A DNA stretch of 64,000 nucleotides from Intrasporangium flavum (GTDB lineage Bacteria > Actinomycetota > Actinomycetes > Actinomycetales > Dermatophilaceae): the NCBI RefSeq assembly GCF_001956915.1, contig NZ_MLJO01000007.1, positions 62,001-126,000 of the forward strand, written 5' to 3'. Numbering within the stretch: position 1 is the first letter of the stretch; every line of letters begins with the position of its first letter. Under the pieces are notes generated by a model that was not told where the DNA came from, did no database searches, and saw nothing but the letters and a program-made list of their open reading frames with translations. Of the stretch, positions 1-8,707 are shown piece after piece. The translations under genes and the position numbers were made by a program.

Positions 1-660
1 CAGGACGAGGACGGCGCAGAGCAGCTGACCGCCGAGCGGCAGGGTGACCTCATGGGCTTCGCGCCGCAGCTCTACGGCGACGACTGGGGCCACGTGGCGC
101 AGCCGGGCAGCTTCGGCGACGGCGGGTCGCTGGAGATGCGCCGCGACGGCGAGGTCATCGGCACGAGCCCCTGGCCGTCCGGCGTCTTCGAGGTGCCGGC
201 GGGCGACTCGCGCTACGAGCTGACGCTGCGCCAGTCGAAGTTCCCGTCGTCGGCCCCGGCGTGGCGGCGCTCGATGCAGGTGACGACGACGTGGGGCTTC
301 CACTCCCACCTCGAGCCGGACGTCTTCTCGCGCGGCCTGCCGCTGCTCTTCCCGCGGGTCACGCTGCCCGAGGACGGCATGAAGACGCTGCCGGCCGCCG
401 CCGGCCAGGTCCTGCCGGTGCGCGTCACCGGTCACGCCGGTTACACGCCGGGCGCCATCGCGTCGGTCGAGGCGGCGACGTCCTACGACGGCGGCACCAC
501 GTGGACCGATGCCGCGGTGCGGCACACGGGTGACGCGTGGAGCGCGGTCGTCGACCACACCGGCGCGTCGGGCAAGACCGTCGCCCTCCGCGTCACGGTC
601 ACCGACGTCACCGGCGCCACGGTCACGCAGGTGACGCAGGCGGCGTACGTCGTGCGCTGA
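1..660 (+). CDS. C-terminal part of a secreted protein, probably a subtilisin-like (S8) peptidase
   Basis: The reading frame is open at base 1 and stops at 660, so only the last 219 residues are present and the true start lies outside the window. What is visible is a beta-rich region. It ends in a module with DGGTTW and a closing VALRVTVTDVTG stretch, which resembles the C-terminal beta-sandwich of actinobacterial secreted subtilases. No catalytic residue is in view, so the peptidase identity is inference. A strong hairpin follows directly and should end this transcript. It could equally be another secreted enzyme with an Ig-like tail. Confidence 0.55.
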   Translation, partial: QDEDGAEQLTAERQGDLMGFAPQLYGDDWGHVAQPGSFGDGGSLEMRRDGEVIGTSPWPSGVFEVPAGDSRYELTLRQSKFPSSAPAWRRSMQVTTTWGFHSHLEPDVFSRGLPLLFPRVTLPEDGMKTLPAAAGQVLPVRVTGHAGYTPGAIASVEAATSYDGGTTWTDAAVRHTGDAWSAVVDHTGASGKTVALRVTVTDVTGATVTQVTQAAYVVR

Positions 661-677
661 CGGTTGGTGCTGGCAGC

Positions 678-715
678 GAACCGCCCGGCTCCCCATGTGG
701 GGGGTCGGGCGGTTC
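678..715 (+). terminator. Intrinsic terminator after the secreted protein gene
   Basis: A perfect 10-bp stem (gaaccgcccg at 678-687, cgggcggttc at 706-715) encloses a second GC-rich inner stem and is followed by cgtct. It lies 17 bases after the stop codon and before the helicase start. Confidence 0.75.
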
Positions 716-870
716 CGTCTGCCACGCAAGGCTCGGCTTGGCGGCTGCTCCGCCGGTGCCTCACCGCGCCGGCGCACACCCAGGTGGCTTGTCGCGCCGC
801 GCGGCGGTCACTGGGGCTGCGGCTGGGCGACGTGTGTCGCGCACCCCTGTCGACGCACTACCGTCAGGGG

Positions 871-2709
871 GTGAGCCAGCACAGCCCCGAGACCATGACC
901 GCCGATCCCGAAGCCGAAGCCCCTCCTTCGGAGCCCGGTCGGACGGAGGGTGCGGCCGTCGAGGCGGAGACGAGCTTCGCGGACCTCGGGCTGGACGACA
1001 AGGTGCTCAAGGCGCTGCGCGACGTGGGCTACGAGCACCCGTCGCCGATCCAGGCCGCGACGATCCCGGCCCTGCTCGAGGGCCGCCACGTCGTCGGGCT
1101 GGCACAGACCGGCACGGGCAAGACGGCGGCGTTCGCCCTTCCGATCCTCAGCCGGCTCGACCTGAGGCAGAAGTCGCCGCAGGCGCTCATCCTCGCGCCT
1201 ACGCGTGAGCTGGCGCTGCAGGTGTGCGAGGCGTTCGAACGGTATGCCGCCCACCTCAAGGGCGTACACGTGCTGCCGGTCTACGGCGGGCAGGCCTACG
1301 GCGTGCAGCTGAGCGCGCTGCGCCGGGGCGTGCACATCGTCGTCGGTACGCCCGGCCGCATCATGGACCACCTCGACAAGGGGACGCTCGACCTGAGTGA
1401 GCTGCGCTTCCTCGTGCTCGACGAGGCCGACGAGATGCTCAAGATGGGCTTCGCCGAGGACGTCGAGACGATCCTGGCCGACACCCCGGACGACAAGCAC
1501 GTCGCACTCTTCTCGGCGACGATGCCCTCGCAGATCCGGCGCATCTCCAAGAAGTACCTGCACGACCCGGTCGAGATCACCGTCAAGTCCAAGACGTCCA
1601 CGGCACCGAACATCACCCAGCGCTACCTCACGGTGTCGTATCCGCAGAAGGTCGACGCCCTCACGCGCATCCTCGAGGTGGAGAACTTCGAGGGGATGAT
1701 CGTCTTCGTCCGCACGAAGAACGAGACCGAGACGCTGGCGGAGAAGCTCCGGGCGCGAGGCTTCTCGGCGATGGCGATCAACGGCGACATCGCCCAGAAC
1801 CAACGCGAGCGCACCGTCGAGCAGCTGAGGTCGGGAAAGCTCGACGTCCTCGTCGCGACCGACGTCGCGGCGCGCGGGCTCGACGTCGAGCGGATCAGCC
1901 ATGTCGTCAACTACGACATCCCGACCGACACCGAGTCCTACGTGCACCGGATCGGCCGCACCGGGCGCGCCGGGCGCAGCGGAGACGCGATCTCCTTCGT
2001 CACGCCGCGAGAGCGCCACCTGCTCAAGGCGATCGAGAAGGCGACCCGGCAGTCGCTCGTGCCGATGGCGATGCCGAGCGTCGAGGACATCAACGCGACG
2101 CGCCTCTCCCGGTTCGACGACGCCATCACGGCGGCGCTCGCCACCGACCGCGTCGACTTCTTCCGCGACGTCATCGGGCACTACGTGAACGAGTACAACG
2201 TGCCCGAGGCCGACGTCGCGGCCGCGCTGGCCGTGGTGCTGCAGGGCGGCGAGCCGATGCTGCTCGAGCCCGAACCGGTCCGTCCCGCAAGGACGTTCGA
2301 CGATCGTGATCCGCGCGGCCGCCGTGACGACCGCGACACGCGAGGCCGCGGCGACCGGGAGGGCAGGGGCGGGGCTCGGGGCGAACGGGACGGGCGTGGC
2401 CGGCGCGGCCCGTCGTCGGGGCCGCTGGTCGGCTACCGCATCTCGGTCGGTCGTCGGCAGAAGGTCGAGCCTCGCCAGATCGTCGGCGCCCTCGCGAACG
2501 AAGGCGGCCTGGGACGACAGGACTTCGGCCACATCGACATCCGCGCCGACCACTCCATCGTCGAGCTGCCGGCGACGCTGCCGCCCGGCACGTGGGAGAA
2601 GCTGCGCTCCACCCGCATCTCGGGTCAGCTCATCGAGCTGACACGCGACGACGGCTCGCGTCGCGGCGGCTTCCAGAAGAAGCCCCGCACCAAGGGCAGC
2701 CGCGCCTGA
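871..2709 (+). CDS. deaD: DEAD-box ATP-dependent RNA helicase with DbpA-type RNA-binding tail
   Basis: A 612-residue RNA helicase that unwinds structured RNA, probably in ribosome assembly or cold adaptation. Both RecA-like domains are intact. They carry a Q motif near residue 54 (GYEHPSPIQ), Walker A AQTGTGKT at about 78-85, PTREL, DEAD at about 184-187, SAT, ARGLD and HRIGRTGR. An Arg/Gly/Asp-rich linker follows, then a DbpA-type RNA-binding fold starting GYRISVGRR. The start was set at GTG 871 because the upstream part of the open frame is not protein-like; ATG 895 is a possible alternative, and neither has a well-spaced Shine-Dalgarno. It is isolated, with a terminator upstream. Helicase identity is secure; the symbol is by domain architecture only. 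Confidence 0.93.
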   Translation: MSQHSPETMTADPEAEAPPSEPGRTEGAAVEAETSFADLGLDDKVLKALRDVGYEHPSPIQAATIPALLEGRHVVGLAQTGTGKTAAFALPILSRLDLRQKSPQALILAPTRELALQVCEAFERYAAHLKGVHVLPVYGGQAYGVQLSALRRGVHIVVGTPGRIMDHLDKGTLDLSELRFLVLDEADEMLKMGFAEDVETILADTPDDKHVALFSATMPSQIRRISKKYLHDPVEITVKSKTSTAPNITQRYLTVSYPQKVDALTRILEVENFEGMIVFVRTKNETETLAEKLRARGFSAMAINGDIAQNQRERTVEQLRSGKLDVLVATDVAARGLDVERISHVVNYDIPTDTESYVHRIGRTGRAGRSGDAISFVTPRERHLLKAIEKATRQSLVPMAMPSVEDINATRLSRFDDAITAALATDRVDFFRDVIGHYVNEYNVPEADVAAALAVVLQGGEPMLLEPEPVRPARTFDDRDPRGRRDDRDTRGRGDREGRGGARGERDGRGRRGPSSGPLVGYRISVGRRQKVEPRQIVGALANEGGLGRQDFGHIDIRADHSIVELPATLPPGTWEKLRSTRISGQLIELTRDDGSRRGGFQKKPRTKGSRA

Positions 2710-2848
2710 ACAGTCGCGGCGGCCCGTCAGCTGGCACATGTCCGTTTCGCTTCCGCTCTGCGGGACTGGTCGTGGGCCCTGCGCGACGGGGGCTACGGGC
2801 ACCCAGCGCCGATCCGGGCGAGCTCGATTCGGACTGAGGTCCGGTTGC

Positions 2849-3427
2849 GTGGTATTCGTTGACACCGTGAAGCAGCTTCGTGTCGTCGTGTCCAGCACCC
2901 GTCCCGGCCGCATCGGCCCCGTGGTGGCCGAGTGGGTCGCCGCCCAGGCGCCTACGGACGAGTGGCAGGTCGAGATCGTCGACCTGTCGACCCTCCCGTT
3001 CTTCGACGAAGAGGACATGCCGAAGAACGGCAACTACGCCAAGCCGCACACCCTGGCCTGGGCCAAGCAGGTCTTCGAGGCCGACGCCGTCGTCGTCGTG
3101 ACGCCGCAGTACAACCGCAGCTTCCCGGCCCCGATCAAGAACGCGGTCGACTACCTCTTCGCCGAGTGGCACGCCAAGCCTGTCGCCCTCGTCGGCTACG
3201 GCTGGACCGGCGCGACCGACGCCACGGCCGACCTCACCAAGGTCCTCGGCCACGTCAAGGCCGACGTCGTCGGCTCCACCGGCCTCGTCTTCACCCAGGA
3301 CGTCTCCCCCGCCGGCGAGTTCACCGTCACCGACGAGCGCCGCGCCGAGCTCGCCGAGCTCCTCTCGACCCTCGCCGCCCGCGCCGACGCGAACGCCGAC
3401 ACCGACGCGGACGCCCTCAGCGCCTGA
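2849..3427 (+). CDS. NADPH-dependent FMN reductase family protein
   Basis: A cytosolic flavodoxin-like oxidoreductase of 192 residues that uses NAD(P)H to reduce FMN or quinone-type acceptors. The N-terminal phosphate-binding loop SSTRPGRIG and the central TPQYNRSFPAPIKNA motif are diagnostic of the NADPH-dependent FMN reductase family. GTG 2849 was chosen because GAGGT sits 8 bases upstream; GTG 2867 would remove six residues. The C-terminus is an Ala/Asp-rich tail. The last 11 bases overlap the end of the convergent GT87 gene. The physiological substrate cannot be read from sequence. Confidence 0.85.
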   Translation: MVFVDTVKQLRVVVSSTRPGRIGPVVAEWVAAQAPTDEWQVEIVDLSTLPFFDEEDMPKNGNYAKPHTLAWAKQVFEADAVVVVTPQYNRSFPAPIKNAVDYLFAEWHAKPVALVGYGWTGATDATADLTKVLGHVKADVVGSTGLVFTQDVSPAGEFTVTDERRAELAELLSTLAARADANADTDADALSA

Positions 3428-4355
3428 GACCCTTCGCCGACGCGGCGGCCACTGAGTCGCGTCGTAGTCGCGGGACGGCGGCGAGGAGGATGAGGACGCC
3501 GCTCGACCAGAGGGGCATCGCGACGACCATCGCCACTGCGAGCCACGCGGGTTTGGAACGGTGCGCCGCCCACGCGGCCAACGCCACGGCCACCGGAAGC
3601 CGCACGACGAGCGGCGGATAGAACACCTGGGTCGGCGGGGTCGGGGCACCGACCAGGAAGTCGAGCCACGCCGCCCAGAGCCCGGGCGCCGCGAGGTACG
3701 AGGCGAGCACGACGGCGGCCGTCGCGCCGAGACTCACTGCGAGAGAGCGCCACTCCCGGCGGACGGCGAACCACACCGGGCCCAGCCCGGGCGTCACCTT
3801 GGTCAGCAGCGGGAACGCCCACGCCCAGCCCCCGCGACGCTGCAGGCCGACGACGCACGCGACGGCGAGGAACGCCTCGATGTTGCCGATGACGAGGGCC
3901 GGCGGCACGACGTAGAGCAGGGTGAGCCAGCGCCAGCGCGGAGGCAGTGGCCAGAGCAGCCAGACCAAGGCACCTGCGAGCAGGCACGACCACACCGCGA
4001 GGAAGGCCGGCCACGGCAACAGCGTCAGCGGCCAGATCAGCTGCGCGAACGCCGGCGAGTAGTTGAACGCGTCGGGGGTGCCGGGCGGGACGCCGTACGG
4101 CGACACCCGCCAGACCGCCCAGTAGGCGTGCGCCGAGTCGGTGCCGAAGGTGTCGAGGCGGCTGAGTGCCAGCACCCACAGCGCCACGGGCAGGCTGACC
4201 CAGAGCGCGAGACGGACGACGCGGCCGAGGTCTTCACGCCGACCCCCAAGCCCGCCGGACGCGTCAGGCGGGCTGGATGTGCCCGGCCTGGCCGGCGCTA
4301 CCGGGGGCGTCGCCGCGTCGTCGAGCTCGGCGCGCTCGCCACTCGGCCTCGTCAT
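3417..4355 (-). CDS. GT87 (DUF2029) family polyprenol-phosphate-mannose-dependent glycosyltransferase-like protein
   Basis: A 312-residue multi-pass membrane protein. After a soluble Pro/Ala-rich N-terminus there are roughly eight hydrophobic segments. Features typical of GT87/DUF2029 include an acidic first loop (DTFGTDSAHAYW), NYSPAFAQLIWPLTLLP, and the VVPPALVIGNIEAFLA segment. Family members use polyprenyl-phosphate sugars on the outer face of the membrane to extend cell-envelope glycans. Its start overlaps the upstream membrane-protein gene by 4 bp (ATGA), so it is the last gene of the tad operon. This suggests, by context only, a role in modifying pilus or surface components. It is somewhat shorter than many GT87 enzymes. 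Confidence 0.72.
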   Translation of the reverse strand: MTRPSGERAELDDAATPPVAPARPGTSSPPDASGGLGGRREDLGRVVRLALWVSLPVALWVLALSRLDTFGTDSAHAYWAVWRVSPYGVPPGTPDAFNYSPAFAQLIWPLTLLPWPAFLAVWSCLLAGALVWLLWPLPPRWRWLTLLYVVPPALVIGNIEAFLAVACVVGLQRRGGWAWAFPLLTKVTPGLGPVWFAVRREWRSLAVSLGATAAVVLASYLAAPGLWAAWLDFLVGAPTPPTQVFYPPLVVRLPVAVALAAWAAHRSKPAWLAVAMVVAMPLWSSGVLILLAAVPRLRRDSVAAASAKGLRR

Positions 4356-5785
4356 CGCGGCTCTGCCAGGAGAACGTAGCCGTCGCCCGCGGCGGTGCGG
4401 GTCCAGCTTGCGCCGGTCATGAGTGTCAGGACGCGTGAGTCGTTGGCGAGCAGCGCTGCGTCACAGTGCAGCTCGGTCGGGTACTCCTGCCAAACCGCGG
4501 CACCGGTGACGAACCGGTGGTAGGACGCGATGCGCTCGGCCGTGCGGATCTCGACGCGGGTGTCCATCGTGGGACGCAGCGTCGGGTGCGCCCACTCGAG
4601 CCAACCCCCGACGGCCTCGTCGCTGCACACCACGGTGCCTGCGGGAAGCGCGGACAGCGGACGGTCGAGCGTCGGCGCTCCGAGCGCCGGGCGTGACGCC
4701 ACCGACGGCGCCAGCAGCGCGACGAGGGCCAGGGCCGCGGCCGGCAGGACCACCGTGGCCACCCGCTCACTGCGCGCGACGGGCTCGCGAGGGACAGGCA
4801 GGAGCGACTGCAGCGCAGCAGCCGCGAGAGGGGCCACGATCACCGCGGCCAGGGCCACAGTGCGCGAGTGGGAGAACGCCAGGTACACGGCCACAGCCGC
4901 GAACAGCGCTGTCGTCCAACGCAGCTCACGGCGCCGGACGAGGACGGCGACGGGCACGAGAAGGGCCAGCGTGGCCCAGAGACCGGGGTCGCCGAGCGAG
5001 GTGGCCTGCCACTCGCTGACGAACGGCGTCACGTCGGCCACCTGGAACGGCGACAGGAACAGCCGCGGACCCACTGGGGTCACCGCGGCGACGGCGACCG
5101 ACAGCACCGGCACGAGCACGAGCCTCGAGGCCCGTCGCAGACGCCAGCGCCCGTCGAGCACACCGCCGACGACGGCGAGCACGCCGATGCCCGGGCCGAC
5201 GAACCACATCCCGTGCGAGCACGCCCACAGCCACGTGATCGGCACCAGCCACCAGCGCGCCCGGCCGTCGGCCAGGGTGCGCCACCACGCGTCGACGCTG
5301 AGCGCCGCCAGGCCGAACGTCACCAGCTGCGGGCGCGGGGAGAGGCTGCCTCCCATCGCGACGAACGCCACGGCCAGCACCAGGGCGGTCACGAGGGCCG
5401 ACGACCGCCGCCGACACGCGACCCACAGGCAGACCCCGACGAGGACGGTCGCGAGGCACAGCAGCCACGCGACGCCCGGCAGCCCGAACGCCGCATCGGC
5501 GCCGTGGAGCAGCACCTCGGGCATCCACTGGTTGAGGATCCATGGCCGCTGGGCTCCAGCACCGAACGGGTCGTCGAGGACGAACTGGCCGGTGCTCAGC
5601 AGATGCTCGCCCGCACGCAGGTGCCAGAAGGTGTCGGGGTCGCGCACCGGGCCCAGCGACTTGACGGCGAAGAGCGCGAGGACGGCACCGGGCAGGAGCC
5701 AACCGATGCGCGCGACGGGCGAGTCCCGCCGCGCGCCGGCCTCGGCGCCCCGTTCGAGGGGTCGGGCCTCGGGAAGAGCGACCAC
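4352..5785 (-). CDS. Multi-pass membrane protein with DPDxFWHLxxGE motif, unknown function
   Basis: A 477-residue membrane protein with about ten hydrophobic helices followed by a soluble C-terminal domain. The first periplasmic loop carries DPDTFWHLRAGEHLLSTG and then NQWMPEVLLHG. This matches a widespread uncharacterised bacterial family with a D-P-D-x-W-W-H-L signature and a C-terminal GGWLEW motif. Its organisation recalls GT-C transferases, but no activity is established. The start is GTG 5785, eight bases after the tadC stop; the frame extends further upstream inside tadC. It is co-transcribed with the tad genes and overlaps the GT87 gene. A paralogue lies at 14428-15909, on the other side of the tad cluster. 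Confidence 0.75.
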   Translation of the reverse strand: MVALPEARPLERGAEAGARRDSPVARIGWLLPGAVLALFAVKSLGPVRDPDTFWHLRAGEHLLSTGQFVLDDPFGAGAQRPWILNQWMPEVLLHGADAAFGLPGVAWLLCLATVLVGVCLWVACRRRSSALVTALVLAVAFVAMGGSLSPRPQLVTFGLAALSVDAWWRTLADGRARWWLVPITWLWACSHGMWFVGPGIGVLAVVGGVLDGRWRLRRASRLVLVPVLSVAVAAVTPVGPRLFLSPFQVADVTPFVSEWQATSLGDPGLWATLALLVPVAVLVRRRELRWTTALFAAVAVYLAFSHSRTVALAAVIVAPLAAAALQSLLPVPREPVARSERVATVVLPAAALALVALLAPSVASRPALGAPTLDRPLSALPAGTVVCSDEAVGGWLEWAHPTLRPTMDTRVEIRTAERIASYHRFVTGAAVWQEYPTELHCDAALLANDSRVLTLMTGASWTRTAAGDGYVLLAEPR

Positions 5786-5793
5786 GGTCCCGG

Positions 5794-6711
5794 TCAGCCG
5801 CCGCCGAAGGCCTTGGCCATGTTGATCGCGCCGGGGCCGATGATGACGATGAAGAGGGCCGGCAGGATGCACGTCATGAGCGGGAAGAGGATCTTGATGG
5901 TGACCTTCTGGGCCTTCTCCTCCGCCTTCTGCTTGCGCACGAGGCGCATGTTCGCGGTCTGCTCGCGCAGGACGGCCGCGATCGGCAGGCCGAGCCGGTC
6001 GGCCTGGACGAGGGCCGTGACGAAGTTCTTGACCTCGGGAAGGGTGACGCGGTCACCCATGGCCGAGAAGGCCTCGCCGCGCGACTTGCCGATCTGGATC
6101 TCGGAGATGACGCGGGCGAACTCGCCGGAGATCGGGCCGTCGACGTTGCGGGCCACCTGCAGCAACGCGGCGTCGAAGCCCTGGCCGGCCTCGACGCAGA
6201 CGGTGAGCATGTCGAGGGCGTCGGCGAGGCTCTTGCTCGTCTGCTCCTGGCGGCGCATGCCGGCGTTGTAGAGCAGCAGGTCGGGCAGGAAGAAGAAGAC
6301 GGCACCGAGCAGCAGGCCGTACACGACGCTGACGAGCGTGAAGCTGCCGTAGACAGCACCGAGCACGATGCCGAGGAGCAGGCAGACGCCCTTGGCGCCC
6401 ATGATCCGCTCCACCGTCCAGGGGGACGGGTTGCCCGCTCGGTCGAGCATCAAGGTGAACCGGTCGTCGGTTCCCTTGGGCGACAAGGCCATCGCCAGCG
6501 ACTTGGTGCGGTCGAACACGGGGGTGACGAGGCGGTCCCTCGCGCCGAGGTCGGCGGTGACGACGGACCGGCTCGTGACGCTGTCCTCGATGAGCATGAG
6601 CGACTTGGCGACGCCGCGCGGCTCGCTCGTGCCGAACGACATCGACAGCACGGCGACCATCAGGCCGATGGCGACGAGCGCGGCCGCGACGTAGACCGGG
6701 TTGACGTTCAT
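5794..6711 (-). CDS. tadC: Tad pilus inner-membrane platform protein TadC (type II secretion F family)
   Basis: A 305-residue membrane protein that, with TadB, forms the platform on which the CpaF ATPase drives Flp pilus assembly. It begins with a hydrophobic helix (MNVNPVYVAAALVAIG). The cytoplasmic T2SSF domain follows (LADALDMLTVCVEAGQGFDAALLQVA ... LPEVKNFVTALVQADRLG, in the middle third), flanked by membrane helices, with a hydrophobic C-terminus ending AINMAKAFGGG. The start at 6711 lies one base after the stop of the VWA-TadB gene, indicating translational coupling. Length is normal for the family. Confidence 0.9.
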   Translation of the reverse strand: MNVNPVYVAAALVAIGLMVAVLSMSFGTSEPRGVAKSLMLIEDSVTSRSVVTADLGARDRLVTPVFDRTKSLAMALSPKGTDDRFTLMLDRAGNPSPWTVERIMGAKGVCLLLGIVLGAVYGSFTLVSVVYGLLLGAVFFFLPDLLLYNAGMRRQEQTSKSLADALDMLTVCVEAGQGFDAALLQVARNVDGPISGEFARVISEIQIGKSRGEAFSAMGDRVTLPEVKNFVTALVQADRLGLPIAAVLREQTANMRLVRKQKAEEKAQKVTIKILFPLMTCILPALFIVIIGPGAINMAKAFGGG

Positions 6712-6712
6712 C

Positions 6713-8707
6713 TCAGACCTCGATCTTGACGACGTTGCGCATCCACACGACACCGACCCCGAGGGCGACGAGTCCGCCGATGCTCATGAACAGGCCGATG
6801 GTCGTGGTCCACAGCAGGCTGACGTAGTCGTAGTTGACGCGGAGCATGTAGAAGAAGAGGAAGATCGGCAGGGCGATGAGGATGTAGGCCGACAGGCGCC
6901 CCTCGGCCGACAGCGTCTTGACCTGGCGGTGCAGCGCCTCCCGCTCACGCAGCGTGTTGGCCGTGGTGCGCAGCGTGTCGGCGAGGTTGCCGCCGACCTC
7001 GCGCTGGATGCGGATCGCCATGACCGTCCAGTGCATGGCGCTGCTGTCGAGCCGGTGGCCGACGCGCTCGAGCGCGTCCGACAGGTCGGTACCGATGCGG
7101 GTCTCGGCGAGCGCGCGGCTGAACTCCTTGCCGCTCGGCTCGGCGGCGTCGCGGGCCACGGCCTCGAGCGCCTGCGGGAGGCCGAAACCGCTGCGGAGGC
7201 TCGTCGAGACGAGCAGGAGAATGCCGGGCAGCTGGGACTCGAACTTGGCCGCACGGCGGCCGGCGGCGATCCGCAGGAAGGCCGGCATCCCGATCACCCC
7301 GAAGACCGAGCCGAGCACGAGCCCGACGATCTTGGCGTCGCCGGCGAGGAAGAAGCCCACCGCGGCGCCGACGATGACGGCGACGATGCGCAGGATGAGC
7401 CACTCCCCCGCCCGGAAGGGCAGGTCGGCCTTCTCGATGAGTGCCATCGTCTTGCTCGTCGACTTGCGGTCCTTCATGACCCGGTCACCGATGTCGAGCA
7501 GCTGGGCGGTGATGGTGCTCTGTGCGGCCTTCATCTCCTGGCGCGACAGCCCCATGTCGGTGCCCGCGACGTAGGTCTCGATGGCCGCGACGCGTCGCTC
7601 CTTCTTGGTCTGAAGGGTCGGGGTCAGGGCCGCGCCGATGCCGGCGAGCAGGGCGACGCCCAGCAGGCCGGCGGCGATGAGCGGGGTGCGGTCGCTGTTC
7701 GTGACCGGGGCGAGCGCGACGTCGGTACCGCCGGCAGCCACGGCCGGGGCGACGGAGCCGCTCGGCGTCGGGGTCGGCTTGGACGGCGTCGCGGCGGGCG
7801 CGGCGAACGACGTCTGCTTGGCGAAGGTGAACGGCTGGCCGCCGGCGGTGCCACTGATCGTGTACTCGTGCGCGCCGTCGAGGCCCTTCGGCACCTCGAT
7901 CGTGACCTGCACCTGCTTGTTGAGCGCCTGCGCGGACGTCTGGAAGGCCGACGCGACCGCGGCCGAGTTGTCGGCGGCGACGACGGAACCGCCACTGGCA
8001 GAAGCCAGCTGCTGCAGGGCCGCGCTCGCCTTCGGGTCGTTGGTGTTGAAGCGCACGACGTCGACGCGGATGTCGGCCGCCTTGAGCTTGGCGACCGTGG
8101 TGGCCAGCGCCTTGGCCGGGTCGTTCGCGATCGTGTCGGCGCCGTCGCTGAGCAGCATGATGCTGCGGTCACCTCGGGGACCAAGGCCGGCTACGGCGTC
8201 CTGCACGCCCTCGTAGAGGCTGGTGGACCCCCGCGAGGCGAGCCCGTTGGCCACGCGCTGGGCACCCCCACGGTCGAGCGTCGGCGGCAGGTCGATGCCC
8301 GCGGTGTCGGCGAAGGAGCCGACGCCGACCTTGACGTCGGAGGGCACCGTCTTGAGGTAGGCCGCGACCGCCTTGCGCACGGTCAGCATGCCGGCGACGC
8401 CCATCGAGCCGCTCGTGTCGATGAGGATGATCGAGCGACGGTCGCGCTTCGGCGCCTGCTTGACGGCCACCGGGTAGTCGACGCCGTCGATGGTCACCTT
8501 GAGGCTCGACGGGTCGACCTGCACGTCGGACTTGCTGCGGATCGTCAGCACACCGGTCAGGGTCGACGCGTCGCCCTGGCTCGTGCCCGAGACGCTGCTG
8601 AGGCCCACGGTGACGGGGTCGTCGGCGCGGGCGGCCGAGGGCAGGGCGAGCAGCCCGGCCGCAGCAGCGGCCAGGACGAGCGCGAGTCGACGACGTCCCG
8701 CGCTCAC
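6713..8707 (-). CDS. tadB: Fusion of a secreted von Willebrand A domain and the TadB pilus platform protein
   Basis: A 664-residue two-part protein. Residues 1-29 are a signal peptide. A VWA domain follows at about 90-260 with a complete-looking MIDAS start (D97-T-S-G-S101) and a later SDGAD. Then come a Ser/Thr/Pro linker, a transmembrane helix near 340-360, and a TadB T2SSF region with LPGILLLVSTSLRSGFGLPQ and IQREVGGNLADTLRTTANTL, ending in membrane helices. The TadB half should be the cytoplasmic/membrane platform for pilus assembly; the VWA half is predicted outside the membrane and could bind a metal-dependent protein ligand. GTG 8707 overlaps the cpaF stop (GTGA). Ordinary TadB proteins are about 300 residues, so the front half is an addition. 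Confidence 0.88.
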   Translation of the reverse strand: MSAGRRRLALVLAAAAAGLLALPSAARADDPVTVGLSSVSGTSQGDASTLTGVLTIRSKSDVQVDPSSLKVTIDGVDYPVAVKQAPKRDRRSIILIDTSGSMGVAGMLTVRKAVAAYLKTVPSDVKVGVGSFADTAGIDLPPTLDRGGAQRVANGLASRGSTSLYEGVQDAVAGLGPRGDRSIMLLSDGADTIANDPAKALATTVAKLKAADIRVDVVRFNTNDPKASAALQQLASASGGSVVAADNSAAVASAFQTSAQALNKQVQVTIEVPKGLDGAHEYTISGTAGGQPFTFAKQTSFAAPAATPSKPTPTPSGSVAPAVAAGGTDVALAPVTNSDRTPLIAAGLLGVALLAGIGAALTPTLQTKKERRVAAIETYVAGTDMGLSRQEMKAAQSTITAQLLDIGDRVMKDRKSTSKTMALIEKADLPFRAGEWLILRIVAVIVGAAVGFFLAGDAKIVGLVLGSVFGVIGMPAFLRIAAGRRAAKFESQLPGILLLVSTSLRSGFGLPQALEAVARDAAEPSGKEFSRALAETRIGTDLSDALERVGHRLDSSAMHWTVMAIRIQREVGGNLADTLRTTANTLREREALHRQVKTLSAEGRLSAYILIALPIFLFFYMLRVNYDYVSLLWTTTIGLFMSIGGLVALGVGVVWMRNVVKIEV

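Noticed and set aside
808-3033. A 741-codon minus-strand frame opposite the helicase
   Set aside because: Shadow of the DEAD-box gene; the translation is low-complexity Arg/Asp/Val with no motif.
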